Positions 32,606-41,711 of a stretch of DNA of 64,000 nucleotides are shown here, piece by piece (position 1 is the stretch's first letter; each line of letters opens with the position of its first letter). This stretch comes from Ascidiimonas sp046199005 (lineage in GTDB: Bacteria; Bacteroidota; Bacteroidia; Flavobacteriales; Flavobacteriaceae): positions 3,410,001 to 3,474,000 of the forward strand of contig CP176050.1 of assembly GCA_046199005.1 (NCBI GenBank), in the 5' to 3' direction. The position numbers and the translations under genes were made by a program. Below the pieces are notes generated by a model. The model searched no databases and was not told the DNA's origin. It saw only the letters and a program-made list of their open reading frames with translations.

Positions 32606-35600
32606 CTACATATTTCTCCTGTACTGTCCGCCTACTTCAAACAAGGCATCAGTTATTTGCCCTAACGAACAGACTTTGGTAGCCTCCATGAGTTCTTCAA
32701 AAATATTTCCATTCTGAACAGCTGCTTTTTTAATGGTTTCCAATCTTAGTTTGGCCTCTTCCCGGTTGCCTTCCTGTAAATTTTTAAGTGTCTCTATTTG
32801 ATCTTCTTTCTCCTGCTCAGTAGCTCGAATTACCTCAGCAGGCAGTACAGTGGGCGAACCTTTACTGTTAAGAAAGGTGTTTACGCCAATGATCGGAAAT
32901 TCACCAGTATGCTTCAATGTTTCGTAATACAGGCTTTCTTCCTGAATTTTAGATCGCTGATACATGGTTTCCATAGCTCCTAACACCCCACCACGTTCAG
33001 TAATACGGTCAAACTCTATATAGACTGCCTCTTCAACAAGATCTGTGAGCTCTTCAATTATAAAAGCTCCCTGTATAGGATTCTCGTTTTTAGCAAGACC
33101 CAATTCCCTGTTAATGATTAACTGAATAGCCATCGCACGGCGCACGCTTTCTTCTGTAGGTGTCGTTATTGCTTCATCATACGCATTGGTATGTAGCGAA
33201 TTACAATTATCGTAGATAGCATATAGCGCCTGTAGGGTGGTTCTAATATCATTAAAATCTATTTCCTGTGCGTGCAGTGATCTTCCAGAAGTTTGAATAT
33301 GGTATTTAAGCATTTGAGCTCTTTTGTTTGCGCCATATTTCAATCGCATTGCCTTAGACCAGATTTTACGTGCTACCCTACCTATGACAGCGTATTCCGG
33401 GTCGATTCCGTTCGAGAAGAAGAAGGAAAGATTAGGCCCGAACTCATTGATATCCATTCCGCGGCTCAGGTAATATTCAACGTAGGTAAATCCGTTTGCC
33501 AGTGTAAAAGCTAATTGACTTATGGGATTGGCCCCGGCTTCGGCAATATGATATCCGGAGATGGATACCGAATAGAAATTTCGGATTTTTTGTTGAATGA
33601 AGTATTCTTGCACATCTCCCATCAATCTTAAAGCGAACTCTGTGGAAAAAATACAGGTGTTTTGTGCCTGATCTTCTTTGAGGATATCGGCTTGAACTGT
33701 TCCTCTAACCTGTGCCAGTGTTTGTGCTTTTATTTGATAATATACTGCTTCCGGAAGCACCATATCTCCGGTGACTCCCAAAAGCATAAGACCAAGACCA
33801 TCATTTCCTTCTGGTAGATCTCCATGGTAAACCGGGCGTTTAACACCTTTCTTTTTATATATATCTGTTATTTTTTTATCAACTTCAGCTTCGAGTCCGT
33901 TTTCTTTGATATAGATCTCACATTGTTGGTCTATGGCTGCATTCATAAAAAAACCTAACAGCATGGGGGCCGGTCCATTGATAGTCATACTCACAGAGGT
34001 CATTGGGTCTGCCAGATTAAAACCAGAATATAGTTTTTTCGCATCATCCAAACAGCAAACGGACACCCCGGAATTACCCACTTTTCCATAAATATCAGGA
34101 CGATATCCCGGATCATTCCCGTAGAGTGTTACTGAATCAAAAGCTGTCGAAAGTCTTTTGGCAGGCATGCCCAGACTTACGTAGTGAAAGCGACGATTGG
34201 TCCTTTCCGGGCCACCTTCTCCAGCGAACATTCTGGTAGGGTCTTCTCCCTGTCTTTTAAATGGATATATACCCGCTGTATATGGAAACTCACCCGGAAC
34301 ATTTTCTTTGAGTATCCATTTGAGTACATCACCCCAGGCTTCAAAGCGAGGTAAAGCAACTTTCGGGATTTGAAGATGTGATAAAGACTCCGTATATGTT
34401 TCAATTTTTATTTCTTTGTCCCTTACTTTGAAGCTGTAAACGGGATCTTGATATTGCTTTACTTTGTGCTCCCAATGTTGAATGCCTTCCCAATGATGAG
34501 GATCCAGATTCATTTTTACGCGGTCGAACTCTTTTATTAAAAGTTCAGCGAATTCCTTCTTGTCATTATCTGCGTCTTCTATTTCTACCCCGTGCAGGGT
34601 GAGTGTGGGTTTTTTGCCTGTAAAGGTCTCCAGCGTTTTAAAAATTCCGAAAAGTTGCTGTGCTACTTTTCCCTGTTCTTCAGATCGTTGTGTATAACCA
34701 CGATTATTTTCTGTGATCTCAGATAAATATCGGGTGCGATTAGGAGGAATGATATATTGTTTTTCCGACATTGCTTCTGTAATCTGAAAAGAACTCTCGA
34801 AGCCTGCATCGGTCTTTTCGTTGATGGTGTCTATCAATACCCTATATAACGTATTGGTTCCCGGATCATTAAATTGTGAAGCAATAGTGCCGTAAACGGG
34901 CATTTCCTCCGTATTTTTATCCCATAACTGATGGTTTCGCTGGTATTGCTTTTTTACATCGCGAATCGCATCAAGTGCGCCTCTTTTATCGAATTTGTTC
35001 AGAGCGATCACATCTGCAAAATCTAGCATATCGATTTTTTCCAATTGGGTAGCAGCACCGTATTCCGGTGTCATTACATAGAGCGAAGCATCTGAATGAT
35101 CAAGTATTTCGGTATCACTTTGTCCGATTCCTGAAGTTTCTAAAATAATAAGATCAAAACCGGCAACCTTGAGAATCGAAATGGCATCGTCTACATATTT
35201 TGAAAGTGCCAGATTAGATTGTCGGGTCGCTAAAGAACGCATATACACTCTAGAATTCTTAATAGCGTTCATTCGTATTCGGTCTCCTAAAAGTGCACCA
35301 CCCGTTTTTCGCTTAGAAGGATCTACAGAAACCACCGCAATGGTTTTGTCTTCAAAATCTATGAGGTATCGACGCACTAATTCGTCTACTAAACTCGATT
35401 TTCCAGCACCTCCAGTACCTGTAATTCCCAAAACAGGAATCTGAAGCTTTTTTGCTTCCTGTCTTATCTCAGAAAGTGCATCTGAATGTTTTTCCGGAAA
35501 GTTTTCCGCAGCCGATATAACACGTGCTATATCTCTGTGGTTTGATGCCTTGATACTGGTAAACTCCCCATTTACATTTTCTCCGATAGGGTAATCTGCC

Positions 35601-36025
35601 TTCTCTACCAAATCATTAATCATTCCCTGCAAACCCATGGCACGACCATCATCGGGGTGATAGATACGGGTTACTCCATATTCCATTAAAGCCTTGATCT
35701 CTTCCGGAAGAATGGTACCTCCGCCTCCACCAAATATTTTTATGTGTGAAGCTCCTTTTTCTTTGAGCAAATCATACATATATTTAAAATACTCATTATG
35801 TCCGCCTTGGTAAGAGGTCATGGCAATAGCATTCGCATCTTCCTGAATCGCGCAGTTAACCACTTCTTCTACACTGCGATCATGACCCAGGTGAATTACT
35901 TCAACTCCTGTAGATTGAATAATCCGTCTCATGATATTGATAGCAGCATCGTGCCCATCAAAAAGTGATGCGGCAGTGACAATTCTTACTTTATGCTGAG
36001 GCTTATAAGGCTTTATTTGTTCCAT
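32606..36025 (-). CDS. icmF: fused isobutyryl-CoA mutase IcmF
   Basis: 1139 aa with the IcmF order. A B12-binding domain first (VRIVTAASLFDGHDAAINI; D-x-H base-off motif in DGHD, plus GGGGGT), then the G-protein chaperone (Walker A GTGGAGKSSL, ETSGIGQSD, ALNKFDKRG), then the large acyl-CoA mutase barrel (PYTAGIYPFKR, NSGVSVCC, AGANPISQLAFTLANG). Interconverts isobutyryl-CoA and n-butyryl-CoA (some members isovaleryl/pivalyl-CoA) with adenosylcobalamin; the built-in G domain protects and reloads the cofactor. Length matches the family (about 1100 aa). Confidence 0.93.
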   Translation of the reverse strand: MEQIKPYKPQHKVRIVTAASLFDGHDAAINIMRRIIQSTGVEVIHLGHDRSVEEVVNCAIQEDANAIAMTSYQGGHNEYFKYMYDLLKEKGASHIKIFGGGGGTILPEEIKALMEYGVTRIYHPDDGRAMGLQGMINDLVEKADYPIGENVNGEFTSIKASNHRDIARVISAAENFPEKHSDALSEIRQEAKKLQIPVLGITGTGGAGKSSLVDELVRRYLIDFEDKTIAVVSVDPSKRKTGGALLGDRIRMNAIKNSRVYMRSLATRQSNLALSKYVDDAISILKVAGFDLIILETSGIGQSDTEILDHSDASLYVMTPEYGAATQLEKIDMLDFADVIALNKFDKRGALDAIRDVKKQYQRNHQLWDKNTEEMPVYGTIASQFNDPGTNTLYRVLIDTINEKTDAGFESSFQITEAMSEKQYIIPPNRTRYLSEITENNRGYTQRSEEQGKVAQQLFGIFKTLETFTGKKPTLTLHGVEIEDADNDKKEFAELLIKEFDRVKMNLDPHHWEGIQHWEHKVKQYQDPVYSFKVRDKEIKIETYTESLSHLQIPKVALPRFEAWGDVLKWILKENVPGEFPYTAGIYPFKRQGEDPTRMFAGEGGPERTNRRFHYVSLGMPAKRLSTAFDSVTLYGNDPGYRPDIYGKVGNSGVSVCCLDDAKKLYSGFNLADPMTSVSMTINGPAPMLLGFFMNAAIDQQCEIYIKENGLEAEVDKKITDIYKKKGVKRPVYHGDLPEGNDGLGLMLLGVTGDMVLPEAVYYQIKAQTLAQVRGTVQADILKEDQAQNTCIFSTEFALRLMGDVQEYFIQQKIRNFYSVSISGYHIAEAGANPISQLAFTLANGFTYVEYYLSRGMDINEFGPNLSFFFSNGIDPEYAVIGRVARKIWSKAMRLKYGANKRAQMLKYHIQTSGRSLHAQEIDFNDIRTTLQALYAIYDNCNSLHTNAYDEAITTPTEESVRRAMAIQLIINRELGLAKNENPIQGAFIIEELTDLVEEAVYIEFDRITERGGVLGAMETMYQRSKIQEESLYYETLKHTGEFPIIGVNTFLNSKGSPTVLPAEVIRATEQEKEDQIETLKNLQEGNREEAKLRLETIKKAAVQNGNIFEELMEATKVCSLGQITDALFEVGGQYRRNM

Positions 36026-36180
36026 TGATAATAAAAGGCGTTATTAGAGGGTGCAATTTACGGAATTCTCAAAAAATTCAGCCTGTTGTTCAGATTTATC
36101 TAAAAATTAAAAATAGTGCTTCCATCTACTTGATTTAGGGGTAATTTTGAATATCTACCAGTCTTTTTAAACAAATTAAT

Positions 36181-37035
36181 ATGAGTAGGCTCACAATACT
36201 TATCAACTGTCCTGATAAAAAAGGAATAATTGCATCCGTTACAAATTTTATTCAACAACAATCCGGAAACATTACTTATATAGACCAACATGTCGATCGA
36301 GATGCTAACCTGTTTTTTATGCGCCTAGAATGCGATTTTGAAGCTCCAAAGTTAAATAAAGAAAATTTTGAGTTTTCATTCAAAGATACCGTAGCTGATC
36401 GATATCAAATGCAATGGCAGATCTATGACAGTCAGATTCTGCCCAAAATGGCAGTATTTGTTTCCAAATACGACCATTGTCTTTTTGATATACTTGCCAG
36501 GTACCGATCTGGAGAACTCAAAGTAGAAATCCCTTTAATCATAAGTAATCATGCTAATTTAAGAGGAATAGCCAATAATTTTAATATTCCATTTTTTCAT
36601 ATTGAAGTGAATAAAGCAACTAAAACCGCTGCTGAAAAAGATCAGTTGGCTTTGTTAAAGTCACATCATGTCGATTTTATTGTTCTGGCTAGGTATATGC
36701 AAATAGTTTCAAAATCACTCATTGATGTCTATACGAATCAAATCATCAATATTCATCATTCTTTTCTTCCCGCCTTTCCCGGTGCGAAACCTTACCATGC
36801 TGCATTCGAAAGGGGTGTAAAGATTATTGGAGCTACCAGCCATTACGTAACTGAGGCCTTGGATGAAGGGCCTATTATCGCACAAGATACTGTTGCCGTG
36901 AGTCACGTACACGCTGTGAAAGATTTTATTGCAAAAGGAAGGGATCTCGAAAAGATAGTACTCTCAAGAGCGATCAAACTTCACCTAGAAAGAAAAACAA
37001 TGGTTTATCAAAATAAAACCATTGTTTTCACCTAA
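36181..37035 (+). CDS. purU: formyltetrahydrofolate deformylase
   Basis: 284 aa. N-terminal ACT domain (LTILINCPDKKGIIASVTNF), C-terminal formyl-transferase-fold hydrolase with the PurU signature NIHHSFLPAFPGAKPYHAAFERGVKIIGATSHYVT and catalytic Asp region ALDEGPII. Hydrolyses 10-formyl-THF to formate and THF, balancing one-carbon units. Divergent from icmF with a 155-bp gap. Confidence 0.95.
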   Translation: MSRLTILINCPDKKGIIASVTNFIQQQSGNITYIDQHVDRDANLFFMRLECDFEAPKLNKENFEFSFKDTVADRYQMQWQIYDSQILPKMAVFVSKYDHCLFDILARYRSGELKVEIPLIISNHANLRGIANNFNIPFFHIEVNKATKTAAEKDQLALLKSHHVDFIVLARYMQIVSKSLIDVYTNQIINIHHSFLPAFPGAKPYHAAFERGVKIIGATSHYVTEALDEGPIIAQDTVAVSHVHAVKDFIAKGRDLEKIVLSRAIKLHLERKTMVYQNKTIVFT

Positions 37036-37069
37036 AATTAGCTAACTAAAGCTTATTCCTGATTATCTT

Positions 37070-37900
37070 TTAATAAACTACTTGTAAAGCTAAAATGTCA
37101 TTAGCATTAAATTCACCTTGAGTGCCGCTATCGACACAAGTATTAAAAATAGAGCCTGGGTCAAATCCTGTTGGAGTACCCGGTATATATACAAAGCCAG
37201 GATTAAAAGGAGACCCGCCGGTACCACCACAGCTCTCTCGATTTCGCCAGTCTGTATGGGCCATGCCAATACAATGCCCTATTTCGTGAGTCATAAAATA
37301 TTCGATGACGTTTGTTGAAAAAGCATCGGTACCCGAATAGATCTGCACCCATTTGTAAGGGTCTCCTGCCGAAGGAGTTCCTGAAGTTCCTCCTGCAGTA
37401 CTAATATTTGGGTTCTTATAGACCACAATATCGCTAGTAGTGCTGGTTCCAAATGTTAATACAAATCTTAAAGTCAGATTAATTGCATTGTAATTATTGA
37501 GCGCCCAGGACAAAGCAGTTCGCATTTTAGTAGTTAAGGCAAAACTACCGCCTGTGTAACCCGTAACTGTAATTGTTCTTGGCTGACTTACCAGATTGAC
37601 ATACCTGTAATGTTCTGTAGTTATGCCAGCCTCAGGATCTAAACGTTCCAGTTGAGCCGGTGTCATGTGAATATCACCTGAGATGAGGTAACCAGATTCC
37701 CGGGTTCCATCCGGTCGTTCTAGATCGTAATTCTTAATTCCATTCGGATTCATGCCCAAGCTCGCTACCTTTTGTAGCGTTTCTTCAGAAATTTCTGCCG
37801 ATACAGTAGTTTCCAACTCTTGACCTTTGTCACAGGAGCTTATCATTAAAAAAAGCAGTAGGAAAGCGGGGATTTGAAATTGAATTTTAATGTTTTTCAT
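37070..37900 (-). CDS. HEIGH-type (M57-like) zinc metalloprotease lipoprotein
   Basis: 276 aa. Lipoprotein signal (FLLLFLMISSCDKG, Cys near residue 23), N-terminal prodomain-like region (about 30-110), then the protease domain with the zinc site HEIGHCIGMAHTDW (H-E-I-G-H...H), a Gly/Ser-rich loop and the closing ANDILALQVVY. Expected to be a cell-surface or periplasmic peptidase. About 50% identical by eye to the adjacent paralogue 38050-38880 with shared blocks (LVSQPRTITVTGYTGG, ALNNYNAINLTLRF), a tandem duplication. Confidence 0.88.
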   Translation of the reverse strand: MKNIKIQFQIPAFLLLFLMISSCDKGQELETTVSAEISEETLQKVASLGMNPNGIKNYDLERPDGTRESGYLISGDIHMTPAQLERLDPEAGITTEHYRYVNLVSQPRTITVTGYTGGSFALTTKMRTALSWALNNYNAINLTLRFVLTFGTSTTSDIVVYKNPNISTAGGTSGTPSAGDPYKWVQIYSGTDAFSTNVIEYFMTHEIGHCIGMAHTDWRNRESCGGTGGSPFNPGFVYIPGTPTGFDPGSIFNTCVDSGTQGEFNANDILALQVVY

Positions 37901-37989
37901 TATGTGAGATTTATGATTAACCTAATTTAAAGAAATTACTTATAATTCAGTTACAGTAAAACCTTCTAAAATATAATGTTTGAGCATAA

Positions 37990-38016
37990 AAAAAGAGCGC
38001 ATAATGCGCTCTTTTT
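37990..38016 (-). terminator. intrinsic terminator between the two proteases
   Basis: Perfect 12-bp stem AAAAGAGCGCAT / ATGCGCTCTTTT with one unpaired base at the centre, followed on the minus strand by a T-run. It separates the transcription of the two tandem protease genes. Confidence 0.85.
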
Positions 38017-38049
38017 CAAGTGTATACTTAAGGTTAAGGGGAATGGATA

Positions 38050-38880
38050 TTAGTATAAGAAACGTAATGCGGTTCTATCGTTACCGTTGAACTCTCCATT
38101 TGTGTTAAAGTTAAAACAAGCTAGCATGATAGAGGTAGAATCATAACCGGTAGGAGTTCCAGGAATATGGATCGCTCCTACACCACCGTCTCCTTCGTTA
38201 ACGTTTTGACCACAGCTTTGACGACTGAAGTAATCTGTGTGACGCATACCAAGACAGTGTCCGATTTCATGAGTTGCAACATGCTCGTTTACATTTGCAT
38301 TTGCATTGTCAAGACCACGGTAGATCTGTACCCATTTGAAAGGGTTACCGCTAGTTGGGAAACCTGCCTGTCCTCCTGCACCGGAAACGTTTGGTTGTCT
38401 GTAAACAACGATATCTGCAGCAGTACTGGTTCTAAAGCTCAAGTTAAATCTAAGCGTAAGACCCAATGCATTGTAATTATTGATTGCCCATGAAAGACCA
38501 GTTCTCATATTTGTAGTCAAAGCATTTGCTCCGCCAGTATAACCAATCACACTAAGCGTTCTTGGCTGACTTACCAGGTTTCTGGTGCGGTACTGCTCCG
38601 AAGTAATACCATCATAAATGCTCATACCATCTAATTGCTCAGCACTTATGGCGATATCACCTTCTAATAAGTAAGTAGTTTCCATGCTTCCGTCAGGACG
38701 CTCTACATTTTGAATAGTCATCCCATCAGGATTCAATGCAAGAGACTTTACTTTCTCGATTACCTCTGGCGCGATTGCCTGTGAATCGGTGATTTCTGTT
38801 GCTTCATCTTTGTTACAAGAAACAAAAACAAGTCCTAAGCCTAGGAAGGACATTACAACTTTTAAATTAAGATTTTTCAT
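38050..38880 (-). CDS. HEIGH-type (M57-like) zinc metalloprotease lipoprotein, paralogue
   Basis: 276 aa, same layout as 37070-37900: lipobox (MSFLGLGLVFVSCNKDE), prodomain, zinc motif HEIGHCLGMRHTDY, terminal GNDRTALRFLY. Own terminator and upstream region (438-bp gap) suggest independent control. Differences cluster in the loop after the zinc site (SRQSCGQNVNEGDGGVGAIH), a likely specificity region. Confidence 0.88.
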   Translation of the reverse strand: MKNLNLKVVMSFLGLGLVFVSCNKDEATEITDSQAIAPEVIEKVKSLALNPDGMTIQNVERPDGSMETTYLLEGDIAISAEQLDGMSIYDGITSEQYRTRNLVSQPRTLSVIGYTGGANALTTNMRTGLSWAINNYNALGLTLRFNLSFRTSTAADIVVYRQPNVSGAGGQAGFPTSGNPFKWVQIYRGLDNANANVNEHVATHEIGHCLGMRHTDYFSRQSCGQNVNEGDGGVGAIHIPGTPTGYDSTSIMLACFNFNTNGEFNGNDRTALRFLY

Positions 38881-39318
38881 TTTTGTGAGATTTGATTTAA
38901 TGTTAATAATTAGCTAAAAAATAACTAACCATTGTATACACTTTTTACATTGCTAATTGTTCATCAAACTTACAAAAAAATTAATATCACTGAATAAAAA
39001 TCAACCTAACATCTATTTATTTAACAAAAATTCATCTAATTAGTGTTTTTAATAAATTAAATGTAATTCAAAAAAAATCGCTACAACTCGTTGTAACACG
39101 GGGTTTTATCGACGAAATGCATGTTAAAATTTTAACATATTACTACAAATGTTAATTTTTTTCTTACAAATTTTTTATTGAATTTGTAAGGTAAAATTAT
39201 GGTAAAACCGTAAATTTCAAAAGGTTAAAAAACCTGTGCAGGTGCCTGGCAGTTTATTCAAAAAGGACGAAAGCCCTTCTTTGGAAAAATAGTATAGGTA
39301 CGAATGTGTTTAAATGTG
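38881..39318. other. 438-bp AT-rich intergenic region
   Basis: No gene seen. It must contain the promoter of the protease gene at 38880; a TAAGTTTG box on the minus strand (plus CAAACTTA, about 38974-38981) fits the Bacteroidota -7 consensus, but no clear -33 TTG accompanies it. Confidence 0.4.
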
Positions 39319-41628
39319 TTACTCTGCTCCCGAATATTCAAAATCTGTATTCAACTCTGCATTGGAATCTGTACCTACAAACAATCGAAATTGTCCTGAT
39401 TCTGCTTCCCATTTACCTGCAGCCGTGTAGAAGCTAATTACAGAAGCATCTACCTTAAATGATACTTTTTTGGTTTCTCCTGGCTCTAAGGATACAATTT
39501 CAAAACCCTTCAATTCTCTTACGGGTCGTGTAACGCTCCCTACCAGATCTCTTAGATACCACTGCACCACTTCTCTGCCTTGAACCTCTCCAGAATTGGT
39601 TACCTCGACATTGAATGTGATTGATCCATCCGAAGAAAAACTTCTGCTATTTGCTGTAAGATTGGCATATTCAAATTTCGTATAGCTTAGGCCAAATCCA
39701 AAAGGATATAACGGAGTATTTTCAATATCTCCATAGTGCGTGTAAAAGACCATATCTCCTTTCTGTATGGGTCTACCTGTGTTTTTATGATTATAATAAA
39801 CAGGGATCTGGCCAACACTTCTTGGAAAAGTCATGGGTAATTTTCCTGATGGATTATAGTCCCCAAATAGCACCTTGGCAATCGCATTACCGCTTTGTGT
39901 TCCCAGTTGCCATGCCTCCAGAATAGCGGGTATATGTTGATCGGCCCAATCAATAGTGAGTGGACGACCATTCATAAGAACCAAAACAATATTCTTATTC
40001 ACTTTGTAGATCTCCTCTAACAATTCCTGTTGTACGCCTGGTAGCCCAAGGGAGGTACGGCTTCTCGCCTCTCCGCTCTGAAAGCCATCTTCACCCAGGA
40101 CCATGACTACTACATCTGCGCTTTTGGCTGTTTGTATTGCCTCAGCAAAACCAGATCTATCTGTGGTATTAACTTCTGCTTCTTTTATAAAAACGGACTT
40201 TCCAACAACAACATCTGCTCCCTTGGCGTAGTTAAGATCAACCCCTTTATAAGCCTTCATCCCCTCTAATACAGAAATAGCAGTATTATCGTCTGCCGCA
40301 AGCCTCCAACTCCCAAGCGGACTTGTTTTATCTGCTGCTAGGGCGCCTATCAAGGCTATTTTTTGTCCTTTTTTGTCTAATGGCAACAGGTTGTTCTCAT
40401 TTTTAAGAAGCACCATCGATTTAAGTGCCATGTCCAATACTGCTTCATGATGTTCTTTTTTCCCTAGGGTTTGCTTCTCTCTTTCTGTACTACAATACCT
40501 GTAAGGGTCGTCAAAAAGTCCCAATTCAAATTTCACCTTCAAGATTCTTCTGGCAGCATCATCGATTAAAGACTCATCAATTATTCCTTCTTTTACCAGA
40601 TTTTCGAGATTTTCAAGATATAAAGCAGACTGCATATCCATATCAGAACCTGCCAACGCAGCTAATCTTGCTGCTTCTTTGCCATCTGTTACGTTGCCAT
40701 GCAAGATCATTTCTTTGATGGATTCCCAATCTGAAACCACAAATCCTTCAAAGCCCCATTCACCCTTTAAGATATCTCTTTGTAAATAGGCATTACCTGT
40801 GGCCGGAATTCCGTTAAGCTCGTTAAAAGCGTTCATGAAGGTCTTAACACCAGCTTCTTTAGCGGCCTTGAACGGTGGCAAGACAATGTTGTGCAGCGTA
40901 GACGTCCCAATATCTACGGTGTTGTAATCGAGCCCGCCCTCGGCAAATCCATAAGCTGCAAAATGTTTTGCGCAGGCTGCAATCGTAAACGGATCACTAA
41001 GATCGTCTCCTTGAAAACCCTTCACCCTTGCTTCGGCAATTCTACTTCCCAGAAACGGGTCTTCACCTGCTCCTTCCATGACTCTGCCCCATCGTGGATC
41101 TCTCGAGATATCCACCATAGGAGCAAAAGTCCAGTTGATCCCAACCGCTGCAGTTTCCGCAGCAGAAACCTGTGCAGATCTTTTGATAGCTTCTAAATCC
41201 CAGCTTGCTGCCTCTGCCAATGGTATGGGACTCATTGTTTTATAGCCATGTATAGCATCAAACCCTATGATTAACGGTATACCTAACCTTGTTTCTTCAA
41301 CAGCGATTTTTTGAATAGCGCGAACTTCCTTAGCCCCACGTACATTTAACATAGAACCCACCAAACCATTTCGAAGGTCTTCGTATTTTTTTTCGGCATT
41401 CCCTCCTTCGGGAGCAGGACCGGTTACATCCCAAAATCCGTTATACTGATTCATTTGACCGATTTTTTCCGAAAGGGTCATCAATTTCAAAATTGAGTCT
41501 ACCCTTTTATCAACCTGATCCTTATTGCTAGAACTGGTAGGCATGGATTCCTGATTTGCTTCTTGACAAGAGCCTGCTAATGGTAAGGCAAAGAATAAAA
41601 AAATTATACATCTGGTAAAATTACGCAT
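39319..41628 (-). CDS. bglX: glycoside hydrolase family 3 beta-glucosidase lipoprotein
   Basis: About 769 aa from ATG 41628, chosen because it opens with a lipoprotein signal (FTRCIIFLFFALPLAGSCQ). GH3 N-terminal barrel with KIGQMNQYNGF, FAPMVDISRDPRWGR, CAKHFAAYG and the nucleophile Asp in GFVVSDWESI; GH3 C-terminal domain with VLLKNENNLLPL; and a fibronectin-III-like end (REVVQWYLRDLVGSVTRP). Removes terminal beta-glucosyl units from oligosaccharides in the periplasm. Last gene of a sugar operon with the sensor and the SSS symporter upstream. Confidence 0.92.
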   Translation of the reverse strand: MRNFTRCIIFLFFALPLAGSCQEANQESMPTSSSNKDQVDKRVDSILKLMTLSEKIGQMNQYNGFWDVTGPAPEGGNAEKKYEDLRNGLVGSMLNVRGAKEVRAIQKIAVEETRLGIPLIIGFDAIHGYKTMSPIPLAEAASWDLEAIKRSAQVSAAETAAVGINWTFAPMVDISRDPRWGRVMEGAGEDPFLGSRIAEARVKGFQGDDLSDPFTIAACAKHFAAYGFAEGGLDYNTVDIGTSTLHNIVLPPFKAAKEAGVKTFMNAFNELNGIPATGNAYLQRDILKGEWGFEGFVVSDWESIKEMILHGNVTDGKEAARLAALAGSDMDMQSALYLENLENLVKEGIIDESLIDDAARRILKVKFELGLFDDPYRYCSTEREKQTLGKKEHHEAVLDMALKSMVLLKNENNLLPLDKKGQKIALIGALAADKTSPLGSWRLAADDNTAISVLEGMKAYKGVDLNYAKGADVVVGKSVFIKEAEVNTTDRSGFAEAIQTAKSADVVVMVLGEDGFQSGEARSRTSLGLPGVQQELLEEIYKVNKNIVLVLMNGRPLTIDWADQHIPAILEAWQLGTQSGNAIAKVLFGDYNPSGKLPMTFPRSVGQIPVYYNHKNTGRPIQKGDMVFYTHYGDIENTPLYPFGFGLSYTKFEYANLTANSRSFSSDGSITFNVEVTNSGEVQGREVVQWYLRDLVGSVTRPVRELKGFEIVSLEPGETKKVSFKVDASVISFYTAAGKWEAESGQFRLFVGTDSNAELNTDFEYSGAE

Positions 41629-41711
41629 AGGATTTATATCTGATTTCATTTATCTTTTCGAATATCGTAAAATTTAAAACACCTTTAAAACCTGCGGTTA
41701 TAAAGTTTTAA

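Noticed and set aside
36100..36180. promoter of purU with TAATTTTG box
   Set aside because: A -7-like box exists upstream of the start, but no TTG was found at the proper distance, so it is not listed as a feature.
39240..39300. possible terminator around gaaagccc/ttctttgg
   Set aside because: The stem is short and imperfect and lacks a T-run; not convincing.
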